Shown here: in pieces, positions 51,754-61,565 of the stretch
Layout of the letters: every line of letters begins with the position of its first letter
Numbering within the stretch: position 1 is the first letter of the stretch
NCBI GenBank assembly: GCA_900554695.1
Contig: USHV01000013.1
Span: 1-64,000, forward strand
Reading direction: 5' to 3'
Source of the DNA: an uncultured Prevotella sp.
GTDB lineage: Bacteria; Bacteroidota; Bacteroidia; Bacteroidales; Bacteroidaceae
DNA length: 64,000 nt
Notes under the pieces: model-generated
Told to the model about the DNA's origin: nothing
The model's database searches: none
What the model saw: only the letters and a program-made list of their open reading frames with translations
Made by a program: the position numbers and the translations under genes

Positions 51754-53502
51754 ATGAAAAATTCGACAAAAACACTTTTCTGCCTCCTGACCGTATGCAC
51801 ATGTCTGTCGGCTATATCCTGTACCGACGACACACAAGACCTCAGCGATGTCTGGCAGAGCGATGACTATAACTATATAGGAAAAGCCGTCGGCAATTTC
51901 ACAGAAGACGAATGGTATCCTGGTGGAAGACTTGGCACCACGGAGAACATACAGGCCGGGTGCTACGAGGATGAGACTCCGGCAGTAAATAATCAAGGAC
52001 TGATTGACTACTTCAACCTCGGCGAAATGTTTTTCGAGCGCAATGTCACATTAACAACACCACCATTCAATGGTCTCGGTCCTGCATCCGTGCGCACATC
52101 CTGTATCGACTGCCACCCCGGCTACGGTCATGGTAAGCGACAGGACACATACAAAGCCGCTAACTATGGCAACGGCTATCTGCTCGTGATATATAATCCC
52201 GTTGACGGCGACAACAGCAACGACGGGCCTTACATAAGCGAAGTGACAGGTATGCCACAGACGCAGGCCGTATCGCCATTCCTGCCGCCGGTAGACGAGA
52301 ACCAGATCGACATGAAATGGCATCAGGTGACAGCCATGGAAAGCGGACTGCCTATGCAGTTCCCTGACGGCGAGAAATACGAGCTTATCTATCCCGAGAT
52401 AAAAATCCCGCAAAGCGCCTTCAACACTTATCCGCAACCGGAGAATATCGCGGTACGTGTAGAATCCACCATCGGAATAATAGGCACCGGCCTCATCGAC
52501 GCCATACCTGAATCGGCCCTTAAAGAACAATACCGCAAACAGGCCGAATACGCACGGATGATGGCCGGGCAGACCGGAATGAATGCCGACGAATACATAA
52601 ACAGCGCTATGTGGGATCTTTCTACCGATGACTGGGCCCAGTCTGCCTACTACACCAACTGGACAAGCCCCGGAGCACTGGCCGATGGCACGCCCGTAAG
52701 CGGAATGATAAAACGTTACACCTATGCCCTGACACGTGCAAGCCTTCAGGACGGCGCCGGTGCCAACGCCATGTGGAACATTCCGAACGTATCACGCCCT
52801 GACCGTCCGAAGCTCTATACCACACAGGCATGGGCCGACGCGATGTCGATGAACACAGATGTGATAAATGCCATCAAAGCCGACCCGACATCGCCTTACT
52901 ATGCCGACGGCACAGACAGTGGCATAGCCGACGCCGTGAAAAACCTGCTGTCACCTACCACCAATCAGTTTGACAACCGTTGGCACAACTTCACTCCGGA
53001 AATGAGCACAGACAATTTCTATGCATTTATGGTGTGGCATCGCGGACTTGCCATACCGCGTGCACGCAATCTGAACGACAAGGATGTGCAGCGTGGTAAG
53101 GAAGTGTTCATGGAGATAGGCTGCGCATCGTGCCACAGACCGTCATGGACAACCGGCGACGACAACTACTGGACACCCGACGTTATAAAAGACCGTCCGC
53201 TCCCGAAATATCCAAACCAGAAGATTTATCCTTACTCCGACTTCGTACAGCACAAACTCTACATGAAGAACGACATACACAACTCGTGGTGCCGCACTAC
53301 TCCGCTTTGGGGCAGAGGTCTTTCTTTGCTAAACACCGGAGCCGAAGACCGCCTGCACGACTGCCGCGCACGCAACGAGATAGAGGCCATAATGTGGCAC
53401 GCTTACAGCAAAAAGAGCCACGCATACGCATCTGCCGAAAAATTCTACAACCTCAGCAAAGCCGACCGCGACGCTGTGGTGAAATTCCTGCGTTCCATCT
53501 GA
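51754..53502 (+). CDS. di-haem oxidoreductase (DUF1111-type) lipoprotein
   Basis: A 582-residue c-type cytochrome lipoprotein with lipobox LSAISC (Cys23). Two haem-binding CxxCH motifs are present, CIDCH (117-121) and CASCH (457-461). The C-terminal half shows the DUF1111 ('putative thiol oxidoreductase') features RTTPLWGRGLSLLNTGA and LHDCRARNEIEAIMWH. It resembles MauG/cytochrome c peroxidase-like di-haem proteins and is often found with imelysin. It probably moves electrons in the periplasm, possibly for iron oxidation or reduction during uptake. The next gene, for haem attachment, is needed to mature it. Confidence 0.87.
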   Translation: MKNSTKTLFCLLTVCTCLSAISCTDDTQDLSDVWQSDDYNYIGKAVGNFTEDEWYPGGRLGTTENIQAGCYEDETPAVNNQGLIDYFNLGEMFFERNVTLTTPPFNGLGPASVRTSCIDCHPGYGHGKRQDTYKAANYGNGYLLVIYNPVDGDNSNDGPYISEVTGMPQTQAVSPFLPPVDENQIDMKWHQVTAMESGLPMQFPDGEKYELIYPEIKIPQSAFNTYPQPENIAVRVESTIGIIGTGLIDAIPESALKEQYRKQAEYARMMAGQTGMNADEYINSAMWDLSTDDWAQSAYYTNWTSPGALADGTPVSGMIKRYTYALTRASLQDGAGANAMWNIPNVSRPDRPKLYTTQAWADAMSMNTDVINAIKADPTSPYYADGTDSGIADAVKNLLSPTTNQFDNRWHNFTPEMSTDNFYAFMVWHRGLAIPRARNLNDKDVQRGKEVFMEIGCASCHRPSWTTGDDNYWTPDVIKDRPLPKYPNQKIYPYSDFVQHKLYMKNDIHNSWCRTTPLWGRGLSLLNTGAEDRLHDCRARNEIEAIMWHAYSKKSHAYASAEKFYNLSKADRDAVVKFLRSI

Positions 53503-53529
53503 CATCAACAGATACACAAAAACATACTC

Positions 53530-53570
53530 AGCGGCACTCTTCTTGCATTACGGCAAAGAGGAGTGCCGCT
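53530..53570 (+). terminator. inverted repeat between di-haem gene and ccsBA
   Basis: AGCGGCACTC (53530-53539) pairs with GAGTGCCGCT (53561-53570), 10 bp with a 21-nt loop and partial inner pairing. No T run follows, so read-through to ccsBA is possible. Confidence 0.5.
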
Positions 53571-53620
53571 ATAAGAAGAAATGAAAACAATGGCACCTGC
53601 GACAGCTAAATACAAATGAA

Positions 53621-55864
53621 ATGAAAAAATCAACAACAATATTATACATATTTATAATAATGACAATGGCCACTGCCACCATCATAGAAAACTTTCATGG
53701 CAGCACCTTCGTATCACGACATATCTACGGCTCGTGGTGGTTCTCACTCTCGTGGATTGCACTGACGATACTGGCCATTGCATGGATTGTGCGCAGAAAG
53801 TTACGCAGACCATCCTTGCTTATGTTGCACTTCTCGTTTGTAGTGATACTTGTCGGAGCATTACTCACGCATCTTTCATCCGACGAAGGCATGTTGCATC
53901 TGCGGCAGGGCGTTACAACCGACAGTTACAGCAGGCTTATACAACCGGGTAAGACCGTGGAAACCGCGCTGCCATTCAGTGTGAGACTTGATTCATTCCA
54001 GATAAAATATCATGAAGGCACTGAAGCCGTAGCCGACTATCTCACCCATTTCACCATCATAGACAAGACCTGCGACCACAAAACCAAAGCAATAGTGTCG
54101 ATGAACAATATTTTCAACTACGGTCATACAAGATTCTGCCAGTCGGGCTACGACAACGACATGCTTGGCAGCCGCCTGTCCTTAAGCCGCGATCCTTACG
54201 GCATAGCCGTGAGCTACACAGGCTACGCCCTTCTGTTTCTTTCTTTTATTTGGATGCTTGCCGACCCGAAAGGTCCATACCGACGGATTTTAAGACTGTT
54301 ATCTCTAAGAAAGTCTCTTATAGCAGCAATGCTCTTATTCTGTAATGCCCTCCCATCATCCGCCTCGCCACACGCATTACCCAAGGATGTGGCAGAAGAC
54401 TTCGGACGACTACTCATCCTTCATAACGACCGCATCTGTCCGTTCAACACTTTCGCCACCGACTTCACCAAGAAGATTTACGGCAAGGCATCATACAAGG
54501 GATTAACGCCCGAACAGGTGGTGACGGGATGGATATTCTGGGGCACTGAATGGAGCGATGAGCCTTTCATAAAAATAAAGAGCGGACCGCTGAAAGACGC
54601 ACTCGCACTGCCGGAACACCTGTCGTTGAATCATTTTTTCAACCACGATATGGGCGGATACATCATCGGACCTTATGTGCAGGAGTATTACAGAGGACAG
54701 AACGACAAGTTCCACCGCCAAGCAGCCGACATAGACGAGAAGCTGCAACTGATAATGAATCTGCGGCGCGGTACGCTTCTGAAGATTTTTCCTCTACACG
54801 ACGGAAAGTCCGTAATATGGCACTCACCCGTATCAAACCTACCCGAGACAACACCCAACAATCAACAGCTCTACATACAGAACGTCTTTTCATTGCTCTA
54901 CACTCATGCTCTGGCGAGCGAATACACACAGATGAACGACATCATTACAAAGATGGCGCGTTTCCAACAGAAGAACGGAGGCGCATCATTGCCCTCACCT
55001 GTCCGGATAAAGGCTGAGACGATATACAACAGAGTGCCGTTTGCCACGATACTTTTCATCTTCAACCTCAGCATTGGATTCGCGACAATGATTCTCGCCA
55101 TACGCAGTCTTTGCCGCAATTTTCCAAAACAAGCCGGCCAAATCCAAACATACAGAGTAAGGAACATTCTGACTGCCGCCGCCATGACATTATCGTTTCT
55201 TGCACTCTCTACATGCCTTGCGCTGCGATGGATAATAAGTGGCACCGTACCAATGTCCGACGGCTACGAGACAATGCTACTTGCCGCATGGCTGGTGATG
55301 CTTCTCAGTCTGATGTTCTGCCGCCTAATTCCATTCCTCATACCCTGCGGAATGCTTACGTCAGGCTTCTTTCTACTCGTAAGTCACATCAACAGTATGG
55401 ACCCACAGATAACACACATAATGCCGGTGCTCAACTCACCATTGCTCTGCATACACGTATCTGTTATCATGACCGGCTTCGCCATGCTTGCGCTCACATT
55501 TGTATGCGGCGTCACAGCCATCGCCTTGCACCTGACACGGCGCAATGCACAACAGCAGACAAGCATGCTGCAACTTCTCTCCCGGCTGTTTCTATATCCG
55601 GCACTGGCCGCACTTGCCATCGGCATATTCACAGGAGCAGTATGGGCAGGCATATCGTGGGGACGCTACTGGAGCTGGGATCCAAAGGAGGTATGGGCAC
55701 TCATAACATTTATGGTCTATGCCATAGCCGTACACAGCGACAGTCTGCCGTGGCTACGTAAACCAATGCACTATCATATGTTCATGACGTCTGCATTCCT
55801 GTGCATCATCATGACATACTTCGGAGTAAACTATGTCCTGGGCGGCATGCACAGTTACGCATGA
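53621..55864 (+). CDS. ccsA: cytochrome c biogenesis protein CcsBA (ResB-CcsA fusion)
   Basis: System II haem lyase that exports haem and joins it to CxxCH motifs in the periplasm. The 747-residue fusion has a ResB-like N-terminal half: membrane segments near residues 5-22, 38-56, 66-84 and 205-221, and a large periplasmic part. The C-terminal CcsA half is polytopic and has the WWD-domain motif WGRYWSWDPKEVWALIT near residue 680, with conserved His residues around (HINSMD, HVSVIM, HSDSLPW). It is complete. Its position behind a di-haem cytochrome gene explains its job here. It may also serve other cytochromes in the cell. Confidence 0.92.
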   Translation: MKKSTTILYIFIIMTMATATIIENFHGSTFVSRHIYGSWWFSLSWIALTILAIAWIVRRKLRRPSLLMLHFSFVVILVGALLTHLSSDEGMLHLRQGVTTDSYSRLIQPGKTVETALPFSVRLDSFQIKYHEGTEAVADYLTHFTIIDKTCDHKTKAIVSMNNIFNYGHTRFCQSGYDNDMLGSRLSLSRDPYGIAVSYTGYALLFLSFIWMLADPKGPYRRILRLLSLRKSLIAAMLLFCNALPSSASPHALPKDVAEDFGRLLILHNDRICPFNTFATDFTKKIYGKASYKGLTPEQVVTGWIFWGTEWSDEPFIKIKSGPLKDALALPEHLSLNHFFNHDMGGYIIGPYVQEYYRGQNDKFHRQAADIDEKLQLIMNLRRGTLLKIFPLHDGKSVIWHSPVSNLPETTPNNQQLYIQNVFSLLYTHALASEYTQMNDIITKMARFQQKNGGASLPSPVRIKAETIYNRVPFATILFIFNLSIGFATMILAIRSLCRNFPKQAGQIQTYRVRNILTAAAMTLSFLALSTCLALRWIISGTVPMSDGYETMLLAAWLVMLLSLMFCRLIPFLIPCGMLTSGFFLLVSHINSMDPQITHIMPVLNSPLLCIHVSVIMTGFAMLALTFVCGVTAIALHLTRRNAQQQTSMLQLLSRLFLYPALAALAIGIFTGAVWAGISWGRYWSWDPKEVWALITFMVYAIAVHSDSLPWLRKPMHYHMFMTSAFLCIIMTYFGVNYVLGGMHSYA

Positions 55865-55921
55865 TAGCGACGGGCTGTAAATCACCAGCACTTACAGTAA
55901 AACGAACCTGAAATCAACATT

Positions 55922-56113
55922 TCTACGCGTTGCAAAATAGAAATTTGCGACGCATAAAAAGCATCGTTTGAAAGCCCCTCTATTTTTTCGATTTCGCAGT
56001 AATACCTATATGACACCTCGGAACAGCCCGTATAACACCATCGAACAGCCTTTTTCGAGGCGTGATACAAGCTGTTCCGGACCATAGAAAAGCCTGAATC
56101 GCAACATCATTGA
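55922..56113. repeat. dispersed 22-bp-array element, copy F (divergent)
   Basis: At least five units in 22-bp register, with cores starting at 56004, 56026, 56048, 56070 and 56092 (for example GAACAGCCCGTATAAC, GAACAGCCTTTTTCGA). An inverted repeat GCGTTGCAAA...TTTGCGACGC (about 55927-55952) precedes the array, in the place of the hairpin module. The core sequence differs from copies A-E, so kinship rests on the period and layout. It lies between ccsBA and rlmD, in the same direction. Nothing else is seen in 56114-56453. Confidence 0.6.
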
Positions 56114-56453
56114 CAACGAAAAGAGACACGACGGAGTCGTATTCATCAGTATCAGCAATAATAACACACTGATTATCAAAGCCTTACAATAGATTTACAT
56201 TTTCATCTTTTCTCAGTAAATTATACCGAAACAGAAAGCCAAACAAATTTCGAAACACTTAATCACCGTTGCACTAACCGAAATAAACACATCGTAATAA
56301 TTACCAAAAGTAAAAAACCGATTTTCTTACAATTCATAAGTGGCATGCTGACTAAACAGCCGTAAATGTCCTAACATATGCAAAAAAGTGTCCATATTAC
56401 TACAAACTGTTCGTTTATATGGTACGTTATGGTGTCATATCGACAGAAAATAT

Positions 56454-56461
56454 TACCTTTG
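56454..56461 (+). promoter_or_regulatory. rlmD promoter -7 element
   Basis: TACCTTTG, a perfect TAnnTTTG match. It lies inside the longest open frame (from 56419), so the real start must be downstream: ATG 56512. Confidence 0.7.
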
Positions 56462-56511
56462 CAAATTGTCCGTATAAGCCTGAACGGAAAAAACACGCAA
56501 AAAAGAAAGAA

Positions 56512-57939
56512 ATGACAAGAAAAAAGAAACCGCTGCCGGTGCTCGAGAATATTACGATCACCGACATCGCTGCTGAAGGCAAGTCGCTGGCGAGAATAAA
56601 CGACATGGTGGTGTTTGTGCCCTTTGCCGTACCTGGCGATGTTGTCGATCTGCAGGTGAGACGCAAGAAACATCACTACTGCGAGGCTGAAGTGATAAGA
56701 TTCATAAAATACAGCGAACTGCGCACTGAACCCATGTGTCGCCACTTCGGAGTGTGCGGCGGATGCAAATGGCAGATGCTCCCCTACGAGGAACAGCTGA
56801 AAGCCAAGCAGAAACAGGTGTACGACCAGCTCACAAGAATAGGAAAGGTGGAGCTGCCGGAGTTCAGACCGATAATGGGATCGGTGAAGACAAGCGAGTA
56901 CAGAAACAAACTCGAGTTCGGATGTTCCAACAAGAAGTGGCTCACAAAAGAGCAGATAGCCTCGGGCGAGAGCTTCGAGAACACTGAGATGAACGCCATT
57001 GGATTCCACATTACAGGCGCATTCGACAAGATACTCCCCATAGAGAAGTGTATGCTCATGGACGACCTGCACAACAGCATACGCAACGAGATACGCGACT
57101 ATGCGCTGTCAACTGGTATGACTTTCTTCGACCTGCGTGCCCAGCACGGTCTGTTGCGCGACATCGTGATACGCGACTCGAACACCGGCGAGTGGATGGT
57201 CATCATACAGTTCCACTACGACGAGGAAGGCGACGAACAGCGCGCAAAAGGACTGTTGGAACACATCGCCGAAAAGTTCCCGCAGATAACATCGCTGCTC
57301 TACGTGAACAACCAGAAGTGCAACGACACATTCGGCGACCTGGAAGTAAGCGTATTCAAGGGCAACGACCATATTTTCGAGACAATGGAAGGTCTGAAGT
57401 TCAAGGTCGGCCCCAAGAGTTTCTACCAGACCAACACCAAACAGGCATACCATCTTTATTCGGTGGCACGCGAGTTTGCAGGTCTTACGGGCAACGAACT
57501 GGTGTACGACCTCTACACAGGAACGGGCACCATAGCCAACTTCGTGGCACGCAGCGCACGCAAAGTGATAGGCATCGAATATGTTCCGGAGGCAATCGAG
57601 GACGCCAAGGTGAACTCTTCTATCAACGGAATTGAGAATACTCTGTTCTACGCCGGCGACATGAAGGACATCCTTACCGACGAATTCATAGCAAGCCACG
57701 GACGTCCCGACGTGATAATCACCGACCCGCCACGCGCAGGAATGCACGGCGACGTGATAGACACAATACTCCGCGCGCAGCCTCAACGCATAGTCTATGT
57801 GAGCTGCAACCCTGCCACACAGGCACGCGACCTTGCACTGCTCGACACCGAGTATGCCGTTGAGGCAGTACAGCCGGTTGACATGTTCCCGCATACTCCG
57901 CATGTAGAGAATGTGGTTCTGCTCAAGAAAAGAGCATGA
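56512..57939 (+). CDS. rlmD: 23S rRNA (uracil-C5)-methyltransferase, RlmD/TrmA family
   Basis: SAM-dependent enzyme that methylates a uracil in 23S rRNA. The start at ATG 56512 (MTRKKKPLPVLEN, 475 residues) is chosen because the promoter is at 56454-56461. An N-terminal TRAM domain covers residues 10-70. The iron-sulfur cluster Cys motif is CRHFGVCGGCKWQ. The SAM fold has DLYTGTGTIANF and ITDPPRAGMH. The catalytic Cys is in VYVSCNPATQARDL. RlmD, RlmC and TrmA are hard to separate from sequence alone; the RlmD/RumA name is the usual one in this phylum. Confidence 0.9.
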   Translation: MTRKKKPLPVLENITITDIAAEGKSLARINDMVVFVPFAVPGDVVDLQVRRKKHHYCEAEVIRFIKYSELRTEPMCRHFGVCGGCKWQMLPYEEQLKAKQKQVYDQLTRIGKVELPEFRPIMGSVKTSEYRNKLEFGCSNKKWLTKEQIASGESFENTEMNAIGFHITGAFDKILPIEKCMLMDDLHNSIRNEIRDYALSTGMTFFDLRAQHGLLRDIVIRDSNTGEWMVIIQFHYDEEGDEQRAKGLLEHIAEKFPQITSLLYVNNQKCNDTFGDLEVSVFKGNDHIFETMEGLKFKVGPKSFYQTNTKQAYHLYSVAREFAGLTGNELVYDLYTGTGTIANFVARSARKVIGIEYVPEAIEDAKVNSSINGIENTLFYAGDMKDILTDEFIASHGRPDVIITDPPRAGMHGDVIDTILRAQPQRIVYVSCNPATQARDLALLDTEYAVEAVQPVDMFPHTPHVENVVLLKKRA

Positions 57940-58010
57940 CAAAAGGAACAAAAATCGTAAAAAATATAAAAAAAGAACGTAATAGGTGTGTCGCCATCAC
58001 ATATTTTAAT

Positions 58011-58018
58011 TAAATTTG
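58011..58018 (+). promoter_or_regulatory. porin-hppA promoter -7 element
   Basis: TAAATTTG matches TAnnTTTG, 59 bp before the porin ATG. No clear -33 is seen. Confidence 0.55.
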
Positions 58019-58077
58019 TGATGAGCGATAACCTAACACGATTATAAATCGATTACTAATAACTACATAATTCTGAA

Positions 58078-59220
58078 ATGATGAACAAAAAAGCAGTGAT
58101 AAGCGCTATGCTCATACTCACAGCAATGAACATCAACGCACAAAAGGCAGAAAAGAAAATGACCGTATTCAGCGACATAAAGTTCAGCGGATACATCATG
58201 ACGCAATATCAGTACAGCGGTCAGGAAGGTGCTGAAAGCAACTCATTCGATGTACGAATGGCACGTCTGTCACTCGAAGGACGAATACTGAAAGACTTTT
58301 ACTGGAAAACACAGATACAGTTCAACGGCAACACTTCTACGCTGGGCAGCTCGCCACGAGTGGTGGATGCTTTCGCCGAATGGCAGAAGTTCCCGTTCTT
58401 CAAAGTTAAGATAGGACAATACAAGAGACCGTTCACATTTGAGAACCCGATGAACCCGATTGACCAGGGATTCATGAGCTATTCGCAGAACATCAATAAG
58501 CTTGTGGGATTCTCCGACCGTGTGGGCGAACATTCCAGCAACGGACGTGACATAGGTCTGCAGATACAAGGTGACTTCCTAAAGAATGCCGCAGGCTGGA
58601 ATCTGGTACACTATCAGATAGGTGTGTTCAACGGACAGGGCATAAACGTGAAAGACGTTGACCAGCAGAAGGATGTCATCGGAGGTCTTTGGGTTATGCC
58701 GATAAGCGGACTCAGAATAGGTGCGTTCGGATGGACAGGAACCTACTCGCGCAAAGGCACATGGCAGACCACCACTCCGGAAGGAAACGTGGTTGATAAA
58801 AAAGGCGTGAGGACACTCGACCGCAACCGCTACGCCGTGAGTGTTGAGTATGCCGCCAACGACTGGACTCTGCGTTCGGAGTATGTTCACAGCCAGGGCT
58901 ACGGATTCAAGACAACATATCAGGACGTTGACGACGCCACCGACTGCACCATCAACACCGCGGCGGGCGACAAGGCCGACGGTCTGTATGCGCTTGTCAT
59001 TGCTCCGGTGGTTAAGAAAAAATTCTATCTGAAGGCACGCTACGACATGTACCGCCCGAGAGCGGAATGGAGTACGTCCAAAACACAATACGAAGTGGGA
59101 TTCAACTATGACTTCCACAAGAATTTCAGACTGAGCGCCGAATATGCTTTCGTGAACGACCGCTCACTGAAAAAGTCCGACTACAACATGGTGGACGTAG
59201 AGGTAAATGTGAGATTCTGA
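58078..59220 (+). CDS. phosphate-selective porin O/P family protein
   Basis: A 380-residue outer-membrane porin. The start at 58078 or the adjacent ATG 58081 leads a signal peptide ending INAQ. The first strand FSGYIMTQYQYSG, the segment VRMARLSLEGRILKDFYWKTQI and the KIGQYKRPFTFENPMNP block are typical of the OprO/OprP family. The C-terminus ends VEVNVRF with the terminal Phe. OprP family members take up phosphate or pyrophosphate in Pseudomonas. The membrane pyrophosphatase gene starts 38 bp downstream, which suggests a functional link in phosphate or pyrophosphate use. Confidence 0.87.
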   Translation: MMNKKAVISAMLILTAMNINAQKAEKKMTVFSDIKFSGYIMTQYQYSGQEGAESNSFDVRMARLSLEGRILKDFYWKTQIQFNGNTSTLGSSPRVVDAFAEWQKFPFFKVKIGQYKRPFTFENPMNPIDQGFMSYSQNINKLVGFSDRVGEHSSNGRDIGLQIQGDFLKNAAGWNLVHYQIGVFNGQGINVKDVDQQKDVIGGLWVMPISGLRIGAFGWTGTYSRKGTWQTTTPEGNVVDKKGVRTLDRNRYAVSVEYAANDWTLRSEYVHSQGYGFKTTYQDVDDATDCTINTAAGDKADGLYALVIAPVVKKKFYLKARYDMYRPRAEWSTSKTQYEVGFNYDFHKNFRLSAEYAFVNDRSLKKSDYNMVDVEVNVRF

Positions 59221-59258
59221 CCTCGATTTAATTTGCCTAAACCTTTAACTGAAACTAT

Positions 59259-61463
59259 ATGAGTAACATTCCATCTGTATTTTGGCTCGTTCCCGTGGCC
59301 AGCATAACGGCTCTGGCTGCAGCATGGTTCTTCTTCAGAAGCATGATGAAGGAAGATGAAGGAACGGAAAGGATGCGTGAGATAGCCGGACATGTAAGGA
59401 AGGGCGCCATGGCCTATCTGAAACAGCAGTATAAGATAGTGACCATCGTATTCATTATTCTTGCTGCCCTGTTCGCCTTCATGGCCTATGTCATGAAGGT
59501 GCAGAACCCGTGGGTGCCTTTTGCATTTCTCACCGGAGGTTTCTTCTCCGGACTGGCCGGATTTCTCGGAATGAAAACCGCCACATACGCTTCGGCACGT
59601 ACGGCAAACGCCGCACGCCGCGGACTCGACAGCGGTCTGAAAATAGCGTTCCGCAGCGGCGCCGTGATGGGACTGGTGGTTGTCGGTCTCGGTCTGCTCG
59701 ACATAGCCCTCTGGTTTGTCATTCTCAGTGCAGTGTACGACGGCGAGCAGATGGCTCTGGTAACAATAACTACCACAATGCTCACCTTCGGAATGGGTGC
59801 CTCTACTCAGGCACTGTTCGCACGTGTGGGCGGAGGCATCTATACCAAGGCGGCAGACGTGGGTGCCGACCTTGTGGGCAAGGTTGAGGCAGACATTCCT
59901 GAAGACGACCCACGCAATCCGGCAACGATTGCCGACAACGTGGGCGACAATGTGGGCGATGTTGCCGGAATGGGTGCCGACCTGTATGAGAGCTATTGCG
60001 GTTCAATACTCTCGACAGCCGCACTCGGCGCGACGGCCTTTGCCATGAGCGGCGACATGCAGCTCAAGGCTGTCATCGCACCTATGCTGATTGCCACCGT
60101 GGGCATCTTCCTCTCACTGCTCGGCATTCTCGCCGTAAAGACAAAGGAGGGTGCGACAATGAAAGACCTGCTCCATTCGCTCGGCACTGGAACAAACCTC
60201 AGCGCAGGACTTACGGCCGTAGCAACGTTCGTCATACTTTACCTGCTCCGAATAGATAATTGGCTCGGACTGTCATTCTCTGTGATAAGCGGTCTTGTAG
60301 CCGGAGTCGTGATAGGACAAGCCACCGAATATTACACCTCGCACAGCTACAAGCCGACTCAGAAAATCGCCGAGGCATCGGCAACAGGTTCGGCAACGGT
60401 CATAATAAAAGGTATAGGCACAGGAATGATTTCCACACTCATACCCGTGATTGCCATATCTGTGGCTATACTTCTGAGCTATCTCTGTGCCAACGGATTC
60501 GACATGACCATGAGCACCGCATCAGTGAGCAAAGGTCTCTACGGCATAGGTATCGCTTCAGTAGGTATGTTGTCAACACTCGGCATCACCCTGGCAACGG
60601 ACGCTTACGGCCCAATCGCCGACAATGCCGGCGGCAACGCGGAGATGAGCGGACTGGGCGAAGAAATAAGACACCGCACCGACGCGCTCGATGCACTCGG
60701 CAACACGACTGCCGCCACAGGCAAGGGATTTGCCATAGGTTCGGCAGCACTCACTGCCCTTGCACTGCTCGCCTCGTATGTTGAGGAGATAAAGATTGCC
60801 ATGGTACGTGCGGCTGAAGGCGGACAACGGTTCTTGGACGCTGCCGGAGAGGTTTTCAACCCTGCCAACGCTGGCATAACCGACTTCATGGACTTCTTCA
60901 GTGTCAACCTCATCAATCCTAAAGTGATTGTGGGTTGCTTCATCGGCGCAATGGCGGCATTCCTTTTCTGTGGCCTGACAATGGGTGCGGTGAGCCGTGC
61001 CGCAGCCTCTATGGTTGAGGAAGTGCGCCGTCAGTTCCGCGAGATAAAGGGCATACTGCAAGGCACTGCCCTGCCCGACTACGGACGATGCGTGGAAATA
61101 AGCACACGCGGAGCACAGCGCGAGATGGTTCTTCCGGCCGTTCTTGCCATTCTGATACCTGTCGTCGTGGGCGTAGTGCTCGGTGTAGCAGGAGTTCTCG
61201 GACTGCTGGCCGGCAGTCTTGCCACAGGTTTTACACTGGCCATATTCATGGCAAACGCCGGCGGCGCATGGGACAATGCGAAGAAGATGGTTGAGGAAGG
61301 CAACTTCGGAGGCAAGGGCAGTCCGTGTCACAAGGCGACTATCGTAGGCGATACCGTCGGCGATCCGTTCAAGGACACAAGCGGTCCGTCGCTCAATATA
61401 CTCATAAAACTCATGTCTATGGTAAGCATCGTGATGGCTGGACTGACTGTCGCATTCATGTAA
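59259..61463 (+). CDS. hppA: membrane-bound ion-translocating pyrophosphatase
   Basis: Splits pyrophosphate and pumps Na+ and/or H+ across the inner membrane. The 734 residues have about 16 membrane helices. Catalytic motifs are GGGIYTKAADVGADLVGK, DVAGMGADLYES, DAYGPIADNAGGNAEM and GDTVGDPFKDTSGP. The position that separates K+-dependent from K+-independent enzymes is Ala in GNTTAATGKG, so this should be the K+-dependent type. Related Bacteroides and Prevotella enzymes are known to pump both Na+ and H+; whether this one does cannot be read from sequence alone. It follows the porin gene by 38 bp. Confidence 0.95.
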   Translation: MSNIPSVFWLVPVASITALAAAWFFFRSMMKEDEGTERMREIAGHVRKGAMAYLKQQYKIVTIVFIILAALFAFMAYVMKVQNPWVPFAFLTGGFFSGLAGFLGMKTATYASARTANAARRGLDSGLKIAFRSGAVMGLVVVGLGLLDIALWFVILSAVYDGEQMALVTITTTMLTFGMGASTQALFARVGGGIYTKAADVGADLVGKVEADIPEDDPRNPATIADNVGDNVGDVAGMGADLYESYCGSILSTAALGATAFAMSGDMQLKAVIAPMLIATVGIFLSLLGILAVKTKEGATMKDLLHSLGTGTNLSAGLTAVATFVILYLLRIDNWLGLSFSVISGLVAGVVIGQATEYYTSHSYKPTQKIAEASATGSATVIIKGIGTGMISTLIPVIAISVAILLSYLCANGFDMTMSTASVSKGLYGIGIASVGMLSTLGITLATDAYGPIADNAGGNAEMSGLGEEIRHRTDALDALGNTTAATGKGFAIGSAALTALALLASYVEEIKIAMVRAAEGGQRFLDAAGEVFNPANAGITDFMDFFSVNLINPKVIVGCFIGAMAAFLFCGLTMGAVSRAAASMVEEVRRQFREIKGILQGTALPDYGRCVEISTRGAQREMVLPAVLAILIPVVVGVVLGVAGVLGLLAGSLATGFTLAIFMANAGGAWDNAKKMVEEGNFGGKGSPCHKATIVGDTVGDPFKDTSGPSLNILIKLMSMVSIVMAGLTVAFM

Positions 61464-61508
61464 AAACATACAGGACAGAAAAACGCATACATATAAACAA
61501 AAATTAAA

Positions 61509-61545
61509 CTCTGCATGCCGTCATAAAGCGGCATGCAGTATTTAT
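61509..61545 (+). terminator. hppA terminator
   Basis: CTGCATGCCG pairs with CGGCATGCAG across an 8-nt loop (61511-61538), then TATTTAT. About 45 bp after the hppA stop. Confidence 0.75.
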
Positions 61546-61565
61546 GAACACTGAAATAATAAGAT

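Noticed and set aside
53581..53619. 12-codon leader frame ending one base before the ccsBA start
   Set aside because: The spacing would allow coupling, but so short a frame can arise by chance and no feature supports it.
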